From an uncultured Corynebacterium sp. (GTDB taxonomy: Bacteria > Actinomycetota > Actinomycetes > Mycobacteriales > Mycobacteriaceae): 64,000 nt of DNA. The translations under genes were made by a program, and so were the position numbers. This document shows, one piece after another, positions 35,374 to 44,182 of the stretch (within the stretch, counting starts at the first letter, position 1; the number at the start of each line of letters is the position of its first letter). The stretch lies in the NCBI GenBank assembly GCA_946223355.1, contig CAMIPB010000009.1, positions 1-64,000 on the forward strand, written 5' to 3'. A model generated the notes under the pieces. The model was not told where the DNA came from. It did not search any database and saw only the letters and a program-made list of their open reading frames with translations.

Positions 35374-35976
35374 TTAATCCAGCAAACCACTGCCCGGCTT
35401 GGACAAAATCGCTACTAAGAAAGTGGAACGCTCATTAAATGGCTTCAAGTCCCAAGCCGACGACAAGAAATCTTCTTCAAAACCAACGTCTCCAGCTAGG
35501 GCGAGAAAATCCGGAAATTCCCAACCACGACCGGAACCAAAACCTGCAACGAACCGGCCGCCAGGACTTAGCGCGTCGAAGATATGGCTCAAGGCTTTCT
35601 TTCGACCATCTGGGGCAATAAAGCCCATAACATTGCCTGCGGCTACTGCGATGTCAAAGCCACCTTCTGGGATAGGGTCTTCGGTGAGATCACCAACCAG
35701 CCATTGGCCATCTGGGTGGTCATTTGCTGCATGCTCGATGAGTAGCGGATCCACATCGACGCCCATGACATTGTGTCCTCGTCGAATAAGTTCACCGCCG
35801 AGCCGACCGGTTCCACATCCCGCGTCCAAAATGCGCGAGCCACGCTCGGCCATTGCATCAATGAGGCGGGATTCACCGTGAATGTCTTTACCCTGAGCTT
35901 CCATCATCTTCCAACGACGTGCATAGTTGTGGGAATGATCAGGGTTGGCCGTGGTTACTTCTTTCCAGGTAGGCAT
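35374..35976 (-). CDS. class I SAM-dependent methyltransferase
   Basis: 200 residues; motif I ILDAGCGTGRLGGEL near residue 50, acidic end of strand 2 in VMGVDVDP, and GDLTEDPIPEGGFDIAVAAGN as motif II region show a standard small-molecule-type methyltransferase. The substrate is unknown. The ATG lies seven bases after a TATACT box and no ribosome-binding site is present, pointing to a leaderless transcript. The gene is divergent from corA with only 17 bases between start codons. Confidence 0.88.
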   Translation of the reverse strand: MPTWKEVTTANPDHSHNYARRWKMMEAQGKDIHGESRLIDAMAERGSRILDAGCGTGRLGGELIRRGHNVMGVDVDPLLIEHAANDHPDGQWLVGDLTEDPIPEGGFDIAVAAGNVMGFIAPDGRKKALSHIFDALSPGGRFVAGFGSGRGWEFPDFLALAGDVGFEEDFLSSAWDLKPFNERSTFLVAILSKPGSGLLD

Positions 35977-35993
35977 AGATTAGAGTATATGCC
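35977..35993. promoter_or_regulatory. 17-bp divergent promoter with overlapping -10 boxes
   Basis: On the plus strand TAGAGT (35981-35986) is followed by seven bases and the corA ATG. On the minus strand TATACT (35989-35984) is followed by seven bases and the methyltransferase ATG. The two hexamers share three base pairs, so polymerase could presumably not occupy both at once. No ribosome-binding site fits in the gap, implying leaderless messages both ways. Confidence 0.6.
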
Positions 35994-37061
35994 ATGGCTT
36001 CTATTCCGCAGAAGATTCTAGGCCGCAAGCAACCTGGCAAAGGATACGCTAGGTTACGCGTGCCTGCTGAACGAGCTATTGATTCTTGCCGAGTGTTCAT
36101 CGACGGTGCCCCACTTGCAGGCGAGTTCACCCCAGCCGCTGCTTTACAGAAGGTGGCAGAGCACGGTCAAGGCTTCGTATGGGTTGCTCTCAATGAGCCA
36201 GATGACCACCAAATGACACGCGTATCAGCGGGGTTTGGCATTCATGAATTGATTGTGGAAGACGCCGTTGTAGCTCACCAGCGCCCTAAATTGGAACGCT
36301 ATGACGACCAGCTTTTCGTCGTCGCCCGGTCCGTTAATTTTCGCGATCATGATGAAGTAACCGATACGCGCGAAGTGATCTCGACGGGCGAGGTTCAGAT
36401 GCTCATTGGCCACAATTTCATCATTACAGTTCGACACAAGGCCAATGTCATTGATCTTCCTAAATTAATGGCGGAGGAACAAGAACTGCTTAATCTTGGA
36501 CCAATAACGGCAGCATGGAAAATTTTGGACGTGTTGGTTGATAGTTATTTTGATATTGCTCGTCTGCTCTCAGCCGAAGTAGATGAGGTGGAAGAGGAAG
36601 TATTTACCCCCGGCAGCACTTTTAATATTGACCGTATCTACCTTTATAAGCGTGAGATTTTGGAGATGAAGCACGCGATTGATCCTCTTGCCCCTGCTTT
36701 GAAGTCCATGGTCAGTGACAACAAAGATCTAATCCCTAAGCAGATTCGCTCCTATTTACGTGACGTGTATGACCACGAGATGACGGTAAAGGACCAGGTG
36801 TCTGCTTTCGACGAGCGCTTGACTTCGCTTATCGACGCCTCCGTGGCCAAGGTAACCATGCAGCAAAACACTGACATGCGTACGATTTCTGCCATTGTTG
36901 GTATGGCCGCGGTTCCAACATTGGTTGCAGGTATCTACGGTATGAACTTTGATTACATGCCAGAGCTGCACGCACGATACGGCTACCCCATTGCCCTTAT
37001 CGCGATGCTTGTCACCGTCGGTTTGATGTGGTGGTGGTTCCGACGCAACAACTGGTTGTAG
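35994..37061 (+). CDS. corA: CorA-type magnesium/cobalt transporter
   Basis: 355 residues: a large cytosolic N-terminal domain, then two C-terminal membrane helices. The pore-mouth motif YGMNFDYMPE (about residue 315) is the CorA GMN signature followed by the acidic loop. Such channels form pentamers and take up Mg2+ or Co2+. It starts seven bases after a TAGAGT box with no ribosome-binding site. The very short gap to the divergent methyltransferase is notable. gnd begins ten bases after its stop. Confidence 0.95.
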   Translation: MASIPQKILGRKQPGKGYARLRVPAERAIDSCRVFIDGAPLAGEFTPAAALQKVAEHGQGFVWVALNEPDDHQMTRVSAGFGIHELIVEDAVVAHQRPKLERYDDQLFVVARSVNFRDHDEVTDTREVISTGEVQMLIGHNFIITVRHKANVIDLPKLMAEEQELLNLGPITAAWKILDVLVDSYFDIARLLSAEVDEVEEEVFTPGSTFNIDRIYLYKREILEMKHAIDPLAPALKSMVSDNKDLIPKQIRSYLRDVYDHEMTVKDQVSAFDERLTSLIDASVAKVTMQQNTDMRTISAIVGMAAVPTLVAGIYGMNFDYMPELHARYGYPIALIAMLVTVGLMWWWFRRNNWL

Positions 37062-37071
37062 ACTAAGGCTC

Positions 37072-38526
37072 ATGACTGAAAATTCTTCACTCGCCCAGAT
37101 TGGTGTTGTTGGCCTCGCAGTAATGGGCTCCAACCTTGCCCGTAATTTTGCCCGAAACGGCAACACCGTTGCTGTATATAATCGCAGCCCGGAGCGCACT
37201 CACACGCTGATCCAGGAGCACGGAGATGAAGGAAATTTTGTTCCTGCGGAGACAATTGAACAATTTGTAGCCAGCCTCGAACGACCTCGCAAGGCAATTA
37301 TCATGGTCCAGGCCGGCGCTGCTACCGATGCAGTGATTGAACAGCTGGCACAGGCAATGGATGACGGTGACGTCATTATTGACGGCGGAAACGCTCTCTA
37401 CACAGACACCATCCGCCGCGAGAAGGAGATGGCGGCCCGTAAACGCCACTTCGTCGGCGCCGGAATTTCTGGCGGTGAAGAAGGCGCTCTGAATGGCCCA
37501 TCCATCATGCCAGGCGGACCAGCTGAGTCCTGGGAAACGCTTGGTCCACTTTTAGAATCTATTGCAGCAGTAGTTGATGACACCCCTTGTGTGACCCACA
37601 TCGGTCCAGATGGTGCTGGCCATTTTGTAAAGATGGTGCACAACGGCATCGAGTACGCAGACATGCAGGTCATTGGTGAGGCCTACCAGCTGCTCCGTTT
37701 TGGTGCCGGCATGGAGCCGCAAGAAATAGCTGAGACATTTAAACAATGGAACGCAGGTGATCTGGATTCCTATCTGATCGAGATCACCGCTGAGGTATTA
37801 TCCCAGGTCGATCCCGATACTGGCGTCCCGCTTATCGACGTGATCTTGGACGCCGCTGGACAAAAGGGCACGGGCCGCTGGACTGCCAAGGCTGCACTTG
37901 ATTTGGGAACCCCAGTGTCAGCTATTGCAGAGGCCGTATTTGCTCGTGCCCTTTCTTCCTCAACTGCCCAACGTGCGGCAGCGCAGGGCAAGCTCCCTAC
38001 TGGAAGGCTTAAGACTTTCGAAGAACTTGGCGTCTCTCGCGAAGAATTCATCGAAGACGTTCGCCGTGCACTATATGCATCTAAATTGGTTGCTTACTCC
38101 CAGGGATTTGACGAAATCAAGGCTGGGTCGGAAGAACACGACTGGGATATCGATCCACGCGATCTCGCTACCATTTGGCGTGGAGGTTGTATCATCCGTG
38201 CGAAGTTCCTCGACCGTATTCGTGAAGCTTATGACAACGACCCGAAGCTTCCAGCGTTGCTTCTCGATCCATACTTTTCTCAAGAGCTCGAGAAGCTCAT
38301 GGACGCATGGCGTCGAGTGGTGATTTACACCACGTCGCTTGGCCTTCCTGCACCAGTGTTTACCTCTTCCCTGGCTTACTACGACTCGCTACGTGCAAAG
38401 CGCCTGCCAGCTGCGCTTATTCAAGGTCAACGTGACTACTTTGGTGCACATACTTACAAGCGTGTGGACAAAGAAGGCAGCTTCCACATCGAATGGTCTG
38501 GAGATCGTTCTCAGACCATTATGTAG
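37072..38526 (+). CDS. gnd: 6-phosphogluconate dehydrogenase, NADP+
   Basis: Oxidative pentose-phosphate enzyme producing ribulose-5-phosphate, CO2 and NADPH. GVVGLAVMGSNLARN is the NADP-binding start, AGISGGEEGALNGPSIMPGG near residue 128 and HFVKMVHNGIEYADMQ near 185 contain the catalytic Lys and substrate residues, and GQRDYFGAHTYKR at the C-terminus is the signature tail. 484 residues is the long (homodimeric) form. It follows corA by ten bases and precedes a helicase by 15 bases. Confidence 0.97.
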   Translation: MTENSSLAQIGVVGLAVMGSNLARNFARNGNTVAVYNRSPERTHTLIQEHGDEGNFVPAETIEQFVASLERPRKAIIMVQAGAATDAVIEQLAQAMDDGDVIIDGGNALYTDTIRREKEMAARKRHFVGAGISGGEEGALNGPSIMPGGPAESWETLGPLLESIAAVVDDTPCVTHIGPDGAGHFVKMVHNGIEYADMQVIGEAYQLLRFGAGMEPQEIAETFKQWNAGDLDSYLIEITAEVLSQVDPDTGVPLIDVILDAAGQKGTGRWTAKAALDLGTPVSAIAEAVFARALSSSTAQRAAAQGKLPTGRLKTFEELGVSREEFIEDVRRALYASKLVAYSQGFDEIKAGSEEHDWDIDPRDLATIWRGGCIIRAKFLDRIREAYDNDPKLPALLLDPYFSQELEKLMDAWRRVVIYTTSLGLPAPVFTSSLAYYDSLRAKRLPAALIQGQRDYFGAHTYKRVDKEGSFHIEWSGDRSQTIM

Positions 38527-38541
38527 TAGCGTTCAAAGGCA

Positions 38542-39891
38542 ATGACTACTTTTGCCGACCTCGGCCTTCCAGTTCCAATTGTTCGCGTTCTCGAGAAACA
38601 AGGAATCGTCCAACCTTTTCCTATCCAGCAAGAGGCCATCCCTGACGCCCTTGCTGGTAAGGACGTTCTAGGCCGTGGCCCTACGGGCTCAGGAAAAACC
38701 TTCACTTTTGGCCTGCCTATGCTCACTAGACTCGCGGATGAGGGCGCATCTAGGCCTGGACGTCCCCGGGCTGTTGTCCTCGCCCCTACGCGCGAGTTGG
38801 CCACACAGATCGCTGGGCGTCTCGAAGAGCCAGCCCATGCACTCGGACTGCGGGTACTTTCCGTAGTGGGTGGCGTCAACATCAACAACCAGATCCGTCA
38901 GCTCGCTCGTCCCGTTGATCTTTTGGTTGCTACACCGGGTCGTGCACAAGACCTTCTCAACCAAAACAAGCTTTCTTTTGCAGACGCGCGCTTTGTGGCG
39001 TTGGACGAGGCCGATCAGATGGCGGATATGGGCTTTTTGCCTCAAATCATCAAGTTGCTGAAGCTTACCCCTCGAGATGGGCAGCGTTTATTCTTTTCCG
39101 CCACGTTGGACGGTGACATTCAAAAGCTGGTGAATCAGTTTATGAACTCACCCGTTGAGCACTCAACCGCACCCGCCGAGGCCGCAGTGGACACGATGGA
39201 GCACTTCGTCCTACACGTTGGTGCAAAGGAACAACGCAACAATATAGTCCCACTTATAGGTGCACGGCCTGGTAAAACCATCATGTTTATGCGTACGAAG
39301 CACGGTGTAGATCGACAGTGCAAGAAGCTGCGTCGGGTAGGCATTAACGCTATGCCGCTGCACGGTGACAAAAGCCAAGGAGCTCGTACTCGAGCACTGG
39401 AAGGTTTTACAACAGGTCAGGTCCCAGTGTTGGTGGCCACTGATATTGCAGCACGCGGCATCGACGTCCACGACGTATCGCTAGTAGTACACGTTGATCC
39501 TCCTGCAGAGCATAAAGCCTACCTACACCGAGCAGGCAGAACAGCGCGTGCCGGAACAGCGGGCAAAGTGGTCACTTTGGTCATGAATGAGCAAAAGAAG
39601 GAAGTTAGCGCATTGCTCAGTAAGGCGAAAGTAGACGCGACCGTCGTAGACATTTCTCACTGCGTTGAAACCCACGAATACCTTTCCCACAATGGCTTCG
39701 TATCTATTACTCAAGCAGCGAAACCATCCGGTACCCCGTTGGCACCTCCAGTCCCACCGCAAACGCCGAAGAAGAACCCTTCTTCCGCTCAACCCGGCCG
39801 TCGCACGTCACGCGGAGGTCAGCGGACTTCTTCCCGACGTCAAGGCACACGAAACGGAGGTCGTAACTCGCGCCGGGGAGGTAAGCGCTAA
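38542..39891 (+). CDS. DEAD-box RNA helicase with Arg/Gly-rich tail
   Basis: 449 residues with the DEAD-box set: Q motif (PFPIQQEAIPDAL), motif I GPTGSGKT near residue 51, PTRELATQ, TPGR, motif II DEAD near 155, SATL, and C-terminal RGID and HRAGRTARAG. After residue 390 the chain becomes a low-complexity Pro/Ser then Arg/Gly-rich tail (RRTSRGGQRTSSRR), a typical RNA-binding extension. It is probably a cold/ribosome-assembly or mRNA-turnover helicase. Two bases after its stop the next gene begins. Confidence 0.94.
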   Translation: MTTFADLGLPVPIVRVLEKQGIVQPFPIQQEAIPDALAGKDVLGRGPTGSGKTFTFGLPMLTRLADEGASRPGRPRAVVLAPTRELATQIAGRLEEPAHALGLRVLSVVGGVNINNQIRQLARPVDLLVATPGRAQDLLNQNKLSFADARFVALDEADQMADMGFLPQIIKLLKLTPRDGQRLFFSATLDGDIQKLVNQFMNSPVEHSTAPAEAAVDTMEHFVLHVGAKEQRNNIVPLIGARPGKTIMFMRTKHGVDRQCKKLRRVGINAMPLHGDKSQGARTRALEGFTTGQVPVLVATDIAARGIDVHDVSLVVHVDPPAEHKAYLHRAGRTARAGTAGKVVTLVMNEQKKEVSALLSKAKVDATVVDISHCVETHEYLSHNGFVSITQAAKPSGTPLAPPVPPQTPKKNPSSAQPGRRTSRGGQRTSSRRQGTRNGGRNSRRGGKR

Positions 39892-39893
39892 GA

Positions 39894-40745
39894 ATGTCGA
39901 CTGTGCTCAGCGTCGAAGAATGGGAAGCACTACGTAACGACCACCAGTCACGGGCCGATGACCGTTTGGCTCGGTTCAGGTTTCCGGGTACTTACCATCC
40001 GGTGTACGACTTTTTATTTGAGTACTACCCTATTCGTCCTTCTCACCTTCGTCGGTGGCACCCCGGGCTGGGTACGATCCTCGAGGGCGAGCCAGAGCAT
40101 GCGACCTTTCGTGACTATCACGCAGTGGATGCTGGTTATACGCTGGATCTAGAGGCGTTTTGGGAAAGACGCGGTGAGTCGATTAGCTACATCGGCCACA
40201 TTCTTGAACAAACTGAATCCCGTACGGCACACTTCGACTGTTTTGGGCTGCATGAGTGGGCCATGGTCTACAAGACTGATTCCCCGCGTCATTCACTTCC
40301 CCTGCGCCTAGGTGCGGAGGGCACAAACGATGTAGTCGAGTTTCACAATCTTCGCTGCACGCATTACGACGCCTTTCGTTTCTTTACCGAACCCGCACGA
40401 CCTCTCAATCTCACGGTATTGAGTAGACAGAATCAAGCCCATGACGAGCAACCTGGGTGTGTACACGCAACGATGGACACTTTTAAATGGGCTTGGAAAA
40501 TGGGTCCGCTGGTTCCGGGAGACTTGTTCTTGGATTGTTTAGACGTGGCTATAGAAGCACGAACCTTGGACATGGAAGCCTCGCCATATGACTGCACCGA
40601 ATTTGGCCTTAGTGTCGTGGCAATAGAAACCGCTGCCGGCAAGGCAGAATACGTAGCACGACAACGACAGTTGGCACAAAAAGCGCAACCTTTGCGTCGC
40701 CGGCTTGTTAGCCTGATTGAATCGGCTAAGGCGACTATTATGTAG
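39894..40745 (+). CDS. conserved actinobacterial protein, often labelled 3-methyladenine glycosylase
   Basis: 283 residues without transmembrane segments, lipobox or nucleotide-binding motif. Distinctive parts are DFLFEYYPIRPSHLRRWHPG near residue 42 and the C-terminal LDVAIEARTLDMEASPYD. Homologues in actinobacteria carry the name 3-methyladenine DNA glycosylase, but I see no helix-hairpin-helix or AlkA/Mpg motifs to support it, so the function should be regarded as unknown. It starts two bases after the helicase stop and is probably translated from the same mRNA. Confidence 0.7.
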   Translation: MSTVLSVEEWEALRNDHQSRADDRLARFRFPGTYHPVYDFLFEYYPIRPSHLRRWHPGLGTILEGEPEHATFRDYHAVDAGYTLDLEAFWERRGESISYIGHILEQTESRTAHFDCFGLHEWAMVYKTDSPRHSLPLRLGAEGTNDVVEFHNLRCTHYDAFRFFTEPARPLNLTVLSRQNQAHDEQPGCVHATMDTFKWAWKMGPLVPGDLFLDCLDVAIEARTLDMEASPYDCTEFGLSVVAIETAAGKAEYVARQRQLAQKAQPLRRRLVSLIESAKATIM

Positions 40746-40783
40746 AGAAATCCTGCATATTCTCGCGAAAGGAATTGATTGTC

Positions 40784-41599
40784 GTGGGGCGGCACTCTAG
40801 TCCACAGGGCACATCTACAATCAGAGTCTTATCAATTCTTGCTGTCTCAGGCGCTATAACCCTCAGCGCCGCGGCAGTATACGTCTTGTGGAAAGAGGAG
40901 CCAGAGCAATCCATCTCCCAACAGTCAGCAGCACCAGCTTCTACACGCCACGAAACGCCTCTTCCGACACCGACAACTAGTACCACGAGCACTACAGTCA
41001 CAACAGCTACCGGATCTACCACTGCTAGCGCAGCTACCAAGACCACCACAGCTCGGAGTCCAGTAATGGATACCTTGTTTCTCGTGGATACGTCAGATTC
41101 AACCGCTCCTATCATGCCCCCACTTTCATCCAGCGTTGCCGACGCCGCACGAGCGCTAGGCAGCAAGGCAAAGCAGACGGCATTGTGGAACTACTCGTCG
41201 CCATTGTCTCCAGGTGTCACAAAGGGATGGAGAGAAAATCTCGGCTTTGGGGATGCAGAGATGGTAGCGCAAGCAGTCGCCCAATTTGGTACAGGCGGTG
41301 TCTCGCAATCTCGTAGCGCATTGGCATCAGCTGTTGATGCGGCCGCAGAACACAGTCAGAGCTCCGGGCAAGTTCGTGTAGTCCTAGTAACAACCGGAAC
41401 TGAGTCGGATATGGATACTAGAACTTTTCATCAGCAGGTAGCTCAACCAAGAAAGTCAGTGCACCTCTCGGTGGTTCATATCGGAAGAGCCCAACCTGAC
41501 AAAGCTATCGAAGACGTCGCAGATACCCATATCACTGTTGCTGACGGCACTGATGCTAAGGAGATGAAAGCAGCTTTAGAGAAGGCGGCTGGGCTTTAG
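40784..41599 (+). CDS. surface VWA-like protein with Ser/Thr-rich stalk
   Basis: 271 residues: short basic N-terminus, one membrane helix (about residues 14-35), a Ser/Thr/Pro-rich stalk (about 45-85, many TTS/TTT repeats) and a C-terminal von Willebrand A-like domain starting MDTLFLVDTSDS, whose DxSxS-like DTSDS is a partial MIDAS metal site. RVVLVTTGTESD fits a central strand. Likely an exposed cell-surface protein with glycosylatable stalk. GTG 40784 is chosen because AAAGG lies 11 bases upstream; TTG 40775 is the alternative. Confidence 0.75.
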   Translation: MGRHSSPQGTSTIRVLSILAVSGAITLSAAAVYVLWKEEPEQSISQQSAAPASTRHETPLPTPTTSTTSTTVTTATGSTTASAATKTTTARSPVMDTLFLVDTSDSTAPIMPPLSSSVADAARALGSKAKQTALWNYSSPLSPGVTKGWRENLGFGDAEMVAQAVAQFGTGGVSQSRSALASAVDAAAEHSQSSGQVRVVLVTTGTESDMDTRTFHQQVAQPRKSVHLSVVHIGRAQPDKAIEDVADTHITVADGTDAKEMKAALEKAAGL

Positions 41600-41611
41600 T
41601 GGGATCGTAAA

Positions 41612-41653
41612 TGCCCCTACCTTGCGTGAGCTTCAAGGTAGGGGCAAATTTTA
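41612..41653. terminator. strong bidirectional terminator
   Basis: TGCCCCTACCTTG and CAAGGTAGGGGCA form a perfect 13-bp stem with a nine-base loop; AATTTTAG follows on the plus strand and TTTACG on the minus strand. It separates the VWA gene from the convergent merR gene. Confidence 0.93.
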
Positions 41654-41673
41654 GCCACATTAAAAGGTAGCGA

Positions 41674-42234
41674 CTACGAGGTCTTTCGCTTACGCAGTGC
41701 CGCGAGTTCGTCGATACCCACGACCTCGGCCTCGTCTTTGTTAACGCGCTCTGCTGGGAAGGAGGCGATAGTGCCAGTGAGTTCCTTCATGATGCCTGGA
41801 ACTGCAATGCCAAACACACCCTGCCCTCCACCCAGGAGGTCAATAACCTCATCAGCGGAACGGCACTCGTAGACTGTTGTACCGTCAGAGACCAATGTGA
41901 TCTCAGCGATGTCGTTGACTCCACGGTCACGAAGAGTCTCTACTGCCTGTCGAATGTTCTGCAAAGAAATGCCGGTATCCAAAAGGCGCTTAACGATTTT
42001 TAGGACTAAAACGTCCCTAAAAGAGTACAAACGTTGGGAACCTGATCCGTGTGCGTTGCGGATAGACGGCTTAACCAAGTTGGTGCGAGCCCAGTAGTCC
42101 AGCTGGCGGTAAGAAATTCCGGCAACTTGGCATGCTATAGGAACGCGGTAGCCGACTTCTTCATCGGGCCCTACATCAAAAAGTGACTCCTGTACGTAGG
42201 TTTCTTCTTGCTGATCTTCGTTAATGTAGCTCAC
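41674..42234 (-). CDS. MerR-family transcriptional regulator
   Basis: 186 residues with a MerR winged helix at about residues 28-95 (YRVPIACQVAGISYRQLDYWAR, then RLYSFRDVLVLKIVKRLLDTG). There are no effector-binding cysteines, so it is not a metal sensor. The C-terminal part (about 105-175) has no known domain. It is the last of a minus-strand series with the DUF151 gene and the FtsR-type MerR gene, the same order as in other corynebacteria. A perfect AACTTTAAGTT dyad lies in its 143-base upstream region. Confidence 0.9.
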   Translation of the reverse strand: MSYINEDQQEETYVQESLFDVGPDEEVGYRVPIACQVAGISYRQLDYWARTNLVKPSIRNAHGSGSQRLYSFRDVLVLKIVKRLLDTGISLQNIRQAVETLRDRGVNDIAEITLVSDGTTVYECRSADEVIDLLGGGQGVFGIAVPGIMKELTGTIASFPAERVNKDEAEVVGIDELAALRKRKTS

Positions 42235-42270
42235 GTAATTACTCCAATGGGTTTTATGATGTGGCTCTAC

Positions 42271-42352
42271 TTAGCCATTTAAAGCTAAGGTTAACCGCAC
42301 GTCAAGCCCGCGAAGGTAGACACGCCGTAACTTAAACCTCAACTTTAAGTTT
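42271..42352 (-). promoter_or_regulatory. candidate operator region upstream of merR
   Basis: Two dyads occur in the gap before the merR start: TTAGC-N8-GCTAA (42271-42288) and AACTT-T-AAGTT (42341-42351), the second flanked by further AACTTAAAC/AAGTTTAA words. MerR proteins bind such dyads between -35 and -10 elements, so autoregulation is plausible. Confidence 0.4.
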
Positions 42353-42377
42353 AACCATACCCTACCCCATTGGCACC

Positions 42378-42947
42378 TTAAGTAACATCCGTGTCATTTT
42401 CCCCAAGAAGATCGCTCTCGGTTACCCCCATTTTCTTCATCATTTCCGCAAAGTCATTGTTCGCCTGCTGACCAGGCGAAGACTCCGCCCCCTGACCATC
42501 GGTTGTATCAACAGGCCCTTCAACATCGAAGTATTCCTCCAATGCGGCATTCGAAATATGAACAGCAGCTTGTAGGGTCGATTCTCCAGCCAAGATGGGA
42601 ATACCTGACAACAAACTTTGGACCACTGCGTCGGAGAGACGGCAGTCAACGACGAAACCGCTGTTCGTAGCCAGTTCACCCAGGAAGACTCCTTCAGATT
42701 CGCCGATGAGTCGAATATCCGCAAGTCCGCCTAAGTCTTCTAAAGCGGCTTCAAGCACGTGGTGAGTATGAGGGCGAGACCACAAATGCCCGTTTAAAAA
42801 CGCATTGACGACGTCAGCATCTGCTCGATCGACCCAGGCCACCACGAATGTATTTGTGAATTCGACGCGCAGAAGGACGCAGCAAAACCCCTCGGGTTCA
42901 AGAAAGTGCACTCCCCACACTTCTAGCGGCGTGTTTAACTCCTCCAC
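42378..42947 (-). CDS. DUF151 / bifunctional nuclease family protein
   Basis: 189 residues; the DUF151 domain covers residues 15-140, including HHVLEAALEDLGG and the conserved SGFVVDCRLSDAVVQSL segment near residue 95. Family members (BFN) have reported DNase/RNase activity in plants, while bacterial roles remain unclear. Acidic C-terminal tail of about 45 residues. GTG start at 42947, five bases after the preceding regulator gene stops, so the two are one transcription unit. Confidence 0.88.
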   Translation of the reverse strand: MEELNTPLEVWGVHFLEPEGFCCVLLRVEFTNTFVVAWVDRADADVVNAFLNGHLWSRPHTHHVLEAALEDLGGLADIRLIGESEGVFLGELATNSGFVVDCRLSDAVVQSLLSGIPILAGESTLQAAVHISNAALEEYFDVEGPVDTTDGQGAESSPGQQANNDFAEMMKKMGVTESDLLGENDTDVT

Positions 42948-42952
42948 GAAAC

Positions 42953-43690
42953 CTATACACCGTATTCGTTGCGCAAATCGTTCTTTACCAAAGTCGCGTG
43001 CAGAGAAACCACCATAGCTGTCATCTGCTGGGATAGTTCCTCAGCTTGCTGCAACGCAATGTCGCCCTTACCCTGTGCCACCGGAGCAGCAACTTGGGAA
43101 ATAAGATCAGCTTGGCGACGAGCGTTATTTCGGAGAGTCTTTAGTTTGCTGATGTCGAAACCAAAGGCGCGCAATGACGACGCGTTGCTTACGACGCGAA
43201 CGTCGTCGTTGGTAAAGAAGCCAGAGGCGTCAGGTGAAATTAGTCCGGCCTTAACCAGTTCAGCAACTTCCTGCATAGTGGAGCCAGACTGATTTGCCAA
43301 GTCATCATCGGTCAAACGAGTAACAACTGGTGCTTTAAAGCTCTCGGCGCTTACTAGCTGATCCGCGCCGCTAGCTCCGACGATTGCGGAAACTTGGCCC
43401 GAGTCAAGAGCATCAAGCTGTTCCTTGATTACTTTTAAAGGAAGATAGTTATCACGCTGAGAGGTCAAAATGTAGCGAAGTCGCTCGACATCACTTTCGG
43501 TGAATCTACGGTAACCGGACGAGGTGCGTTGAGGGGAAATCAAACCCTCGGACTCCAAGAAGCGAATCTTGGACACAGTGACATCAGGAAACTGTTGACG
43601 CAAAGTATCCAAGACCACGCCGATAGACATGGACTTCGTGGACTTTTTGCGAGCCCGTACAGCCTGGGAGTTTTTCTTAAGTGCGCTCAC
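42953..43690 (-). CDS. ftsR: MerR-family regulator FtsR
   Basis: 245 residues: MerR winged helix at about residues 20-90 (MSIGVVLDTLRQQFPDVTVSKIRFLESEGLI...YRRFTESDVERL), then a helical region including a second HTH-like element around 120-175. In C. glutamicum the gene at this position (cg1631) encodes FtsR, an activator of ftsZ. I assign the name from context (odhI upstream, DUF151 and MerR downstream) and fold. GTG start. Confidence 0.85.
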   Translation of the reverse strand: MSALKKNSQAVRARKKSTKSMSIGVVLDTLRQQFPDVTVSKIRFLESEGLISPQRTSSGYRRFTESDVERLRYILTSQRDNYLPLKVIKEQLDALDSGQVSAIVGASGADQLVSAESFKAPVVTRLTDDDLANQSGSTMQEVAELVKAGLISPDASGFFTNDDVRVVSNASSLRAFGFDISKLKTLRNNARRQADLISQVAAPVAQGKGDIALQQAEELSQQMTAMVVSLHATLVKNDLRNEYGV

Positions 43691-43747
43691 GAAATCTACT
43701 AACTATCTCACTAGGTTGAAATCTAACAATAGATGGAAGCTTTTAAT

Positions 43748-44182
43748 CTAGCCTTCGTTCGCAATAAACACCAGTCGGAACTTACCAATCTGAATCTCAT
43801 CGCCCACGGAAAGTTCTTGGGAATTGCGAGGTTCGCGATTTACGTAGGTGCCGTTCAGTGATCCCACGTCTACAACCTCGAAGTTGCCATCAGAATTCTT
43901 CCGAAACTCTGCGTGACGACGAGAAACAGTAACATCGTCGAGGAAGATATCAGCTTCCTGGTGACGACCCGCCGTGGTGGTCTCCTGATCGAGCAAGAAA
44001 CGCGCACCAGCATTAGGGCCACGCTTGACAACCAACAACGCCTGTCCAGCCGGAAGGTTACCTTCGCTTGCATCAGAATCCTGCGCAGTTGCGGAGCCGG
44101 ACTCCATCTCCTTCAAAAGGTCAGCGCGAAAGACCGAAGTAGTTTCTACCTGTGGTCCGGTGGTGTTGGTGTTCTCACTCAT
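43748..44182 (-). CDS. odhI: FHA-domain regulator OdhI
   Basis: 144 residues. The N-terminal peptide with ETTSVFRADLLKEM carries the phosphorylatable threonines (Thr14 and Thr15), and the FHA domain follows (about 60-140) with GRHQEADIFLDDVTVSRRHAEF and SLNGTYVN. In corynebacteria, unphosphorylated OdhI binds and inhibits the E1 subunit of 2-oxoglutarate dehydrogenase; PknG and related kinases relieve this by phosphorylating the N-terminus. The mycobacterial counterpart is GarA. It lies downstream of secA2 by 95 bases. Confidence 0.97.
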   Translation of the reverse strand: MSENTNTTGPQVETTSVFRADLLKEMESGSATAQDSDASEGNLPAGQALLVVKRGPNAGARFLLDQETTTAGRHQEADIFLDDVTVSRRHAEFRKNSDGNFEVVDVGSLNGTYVNREPRNSQELSVGDEIQIGKFRLVFIANEG

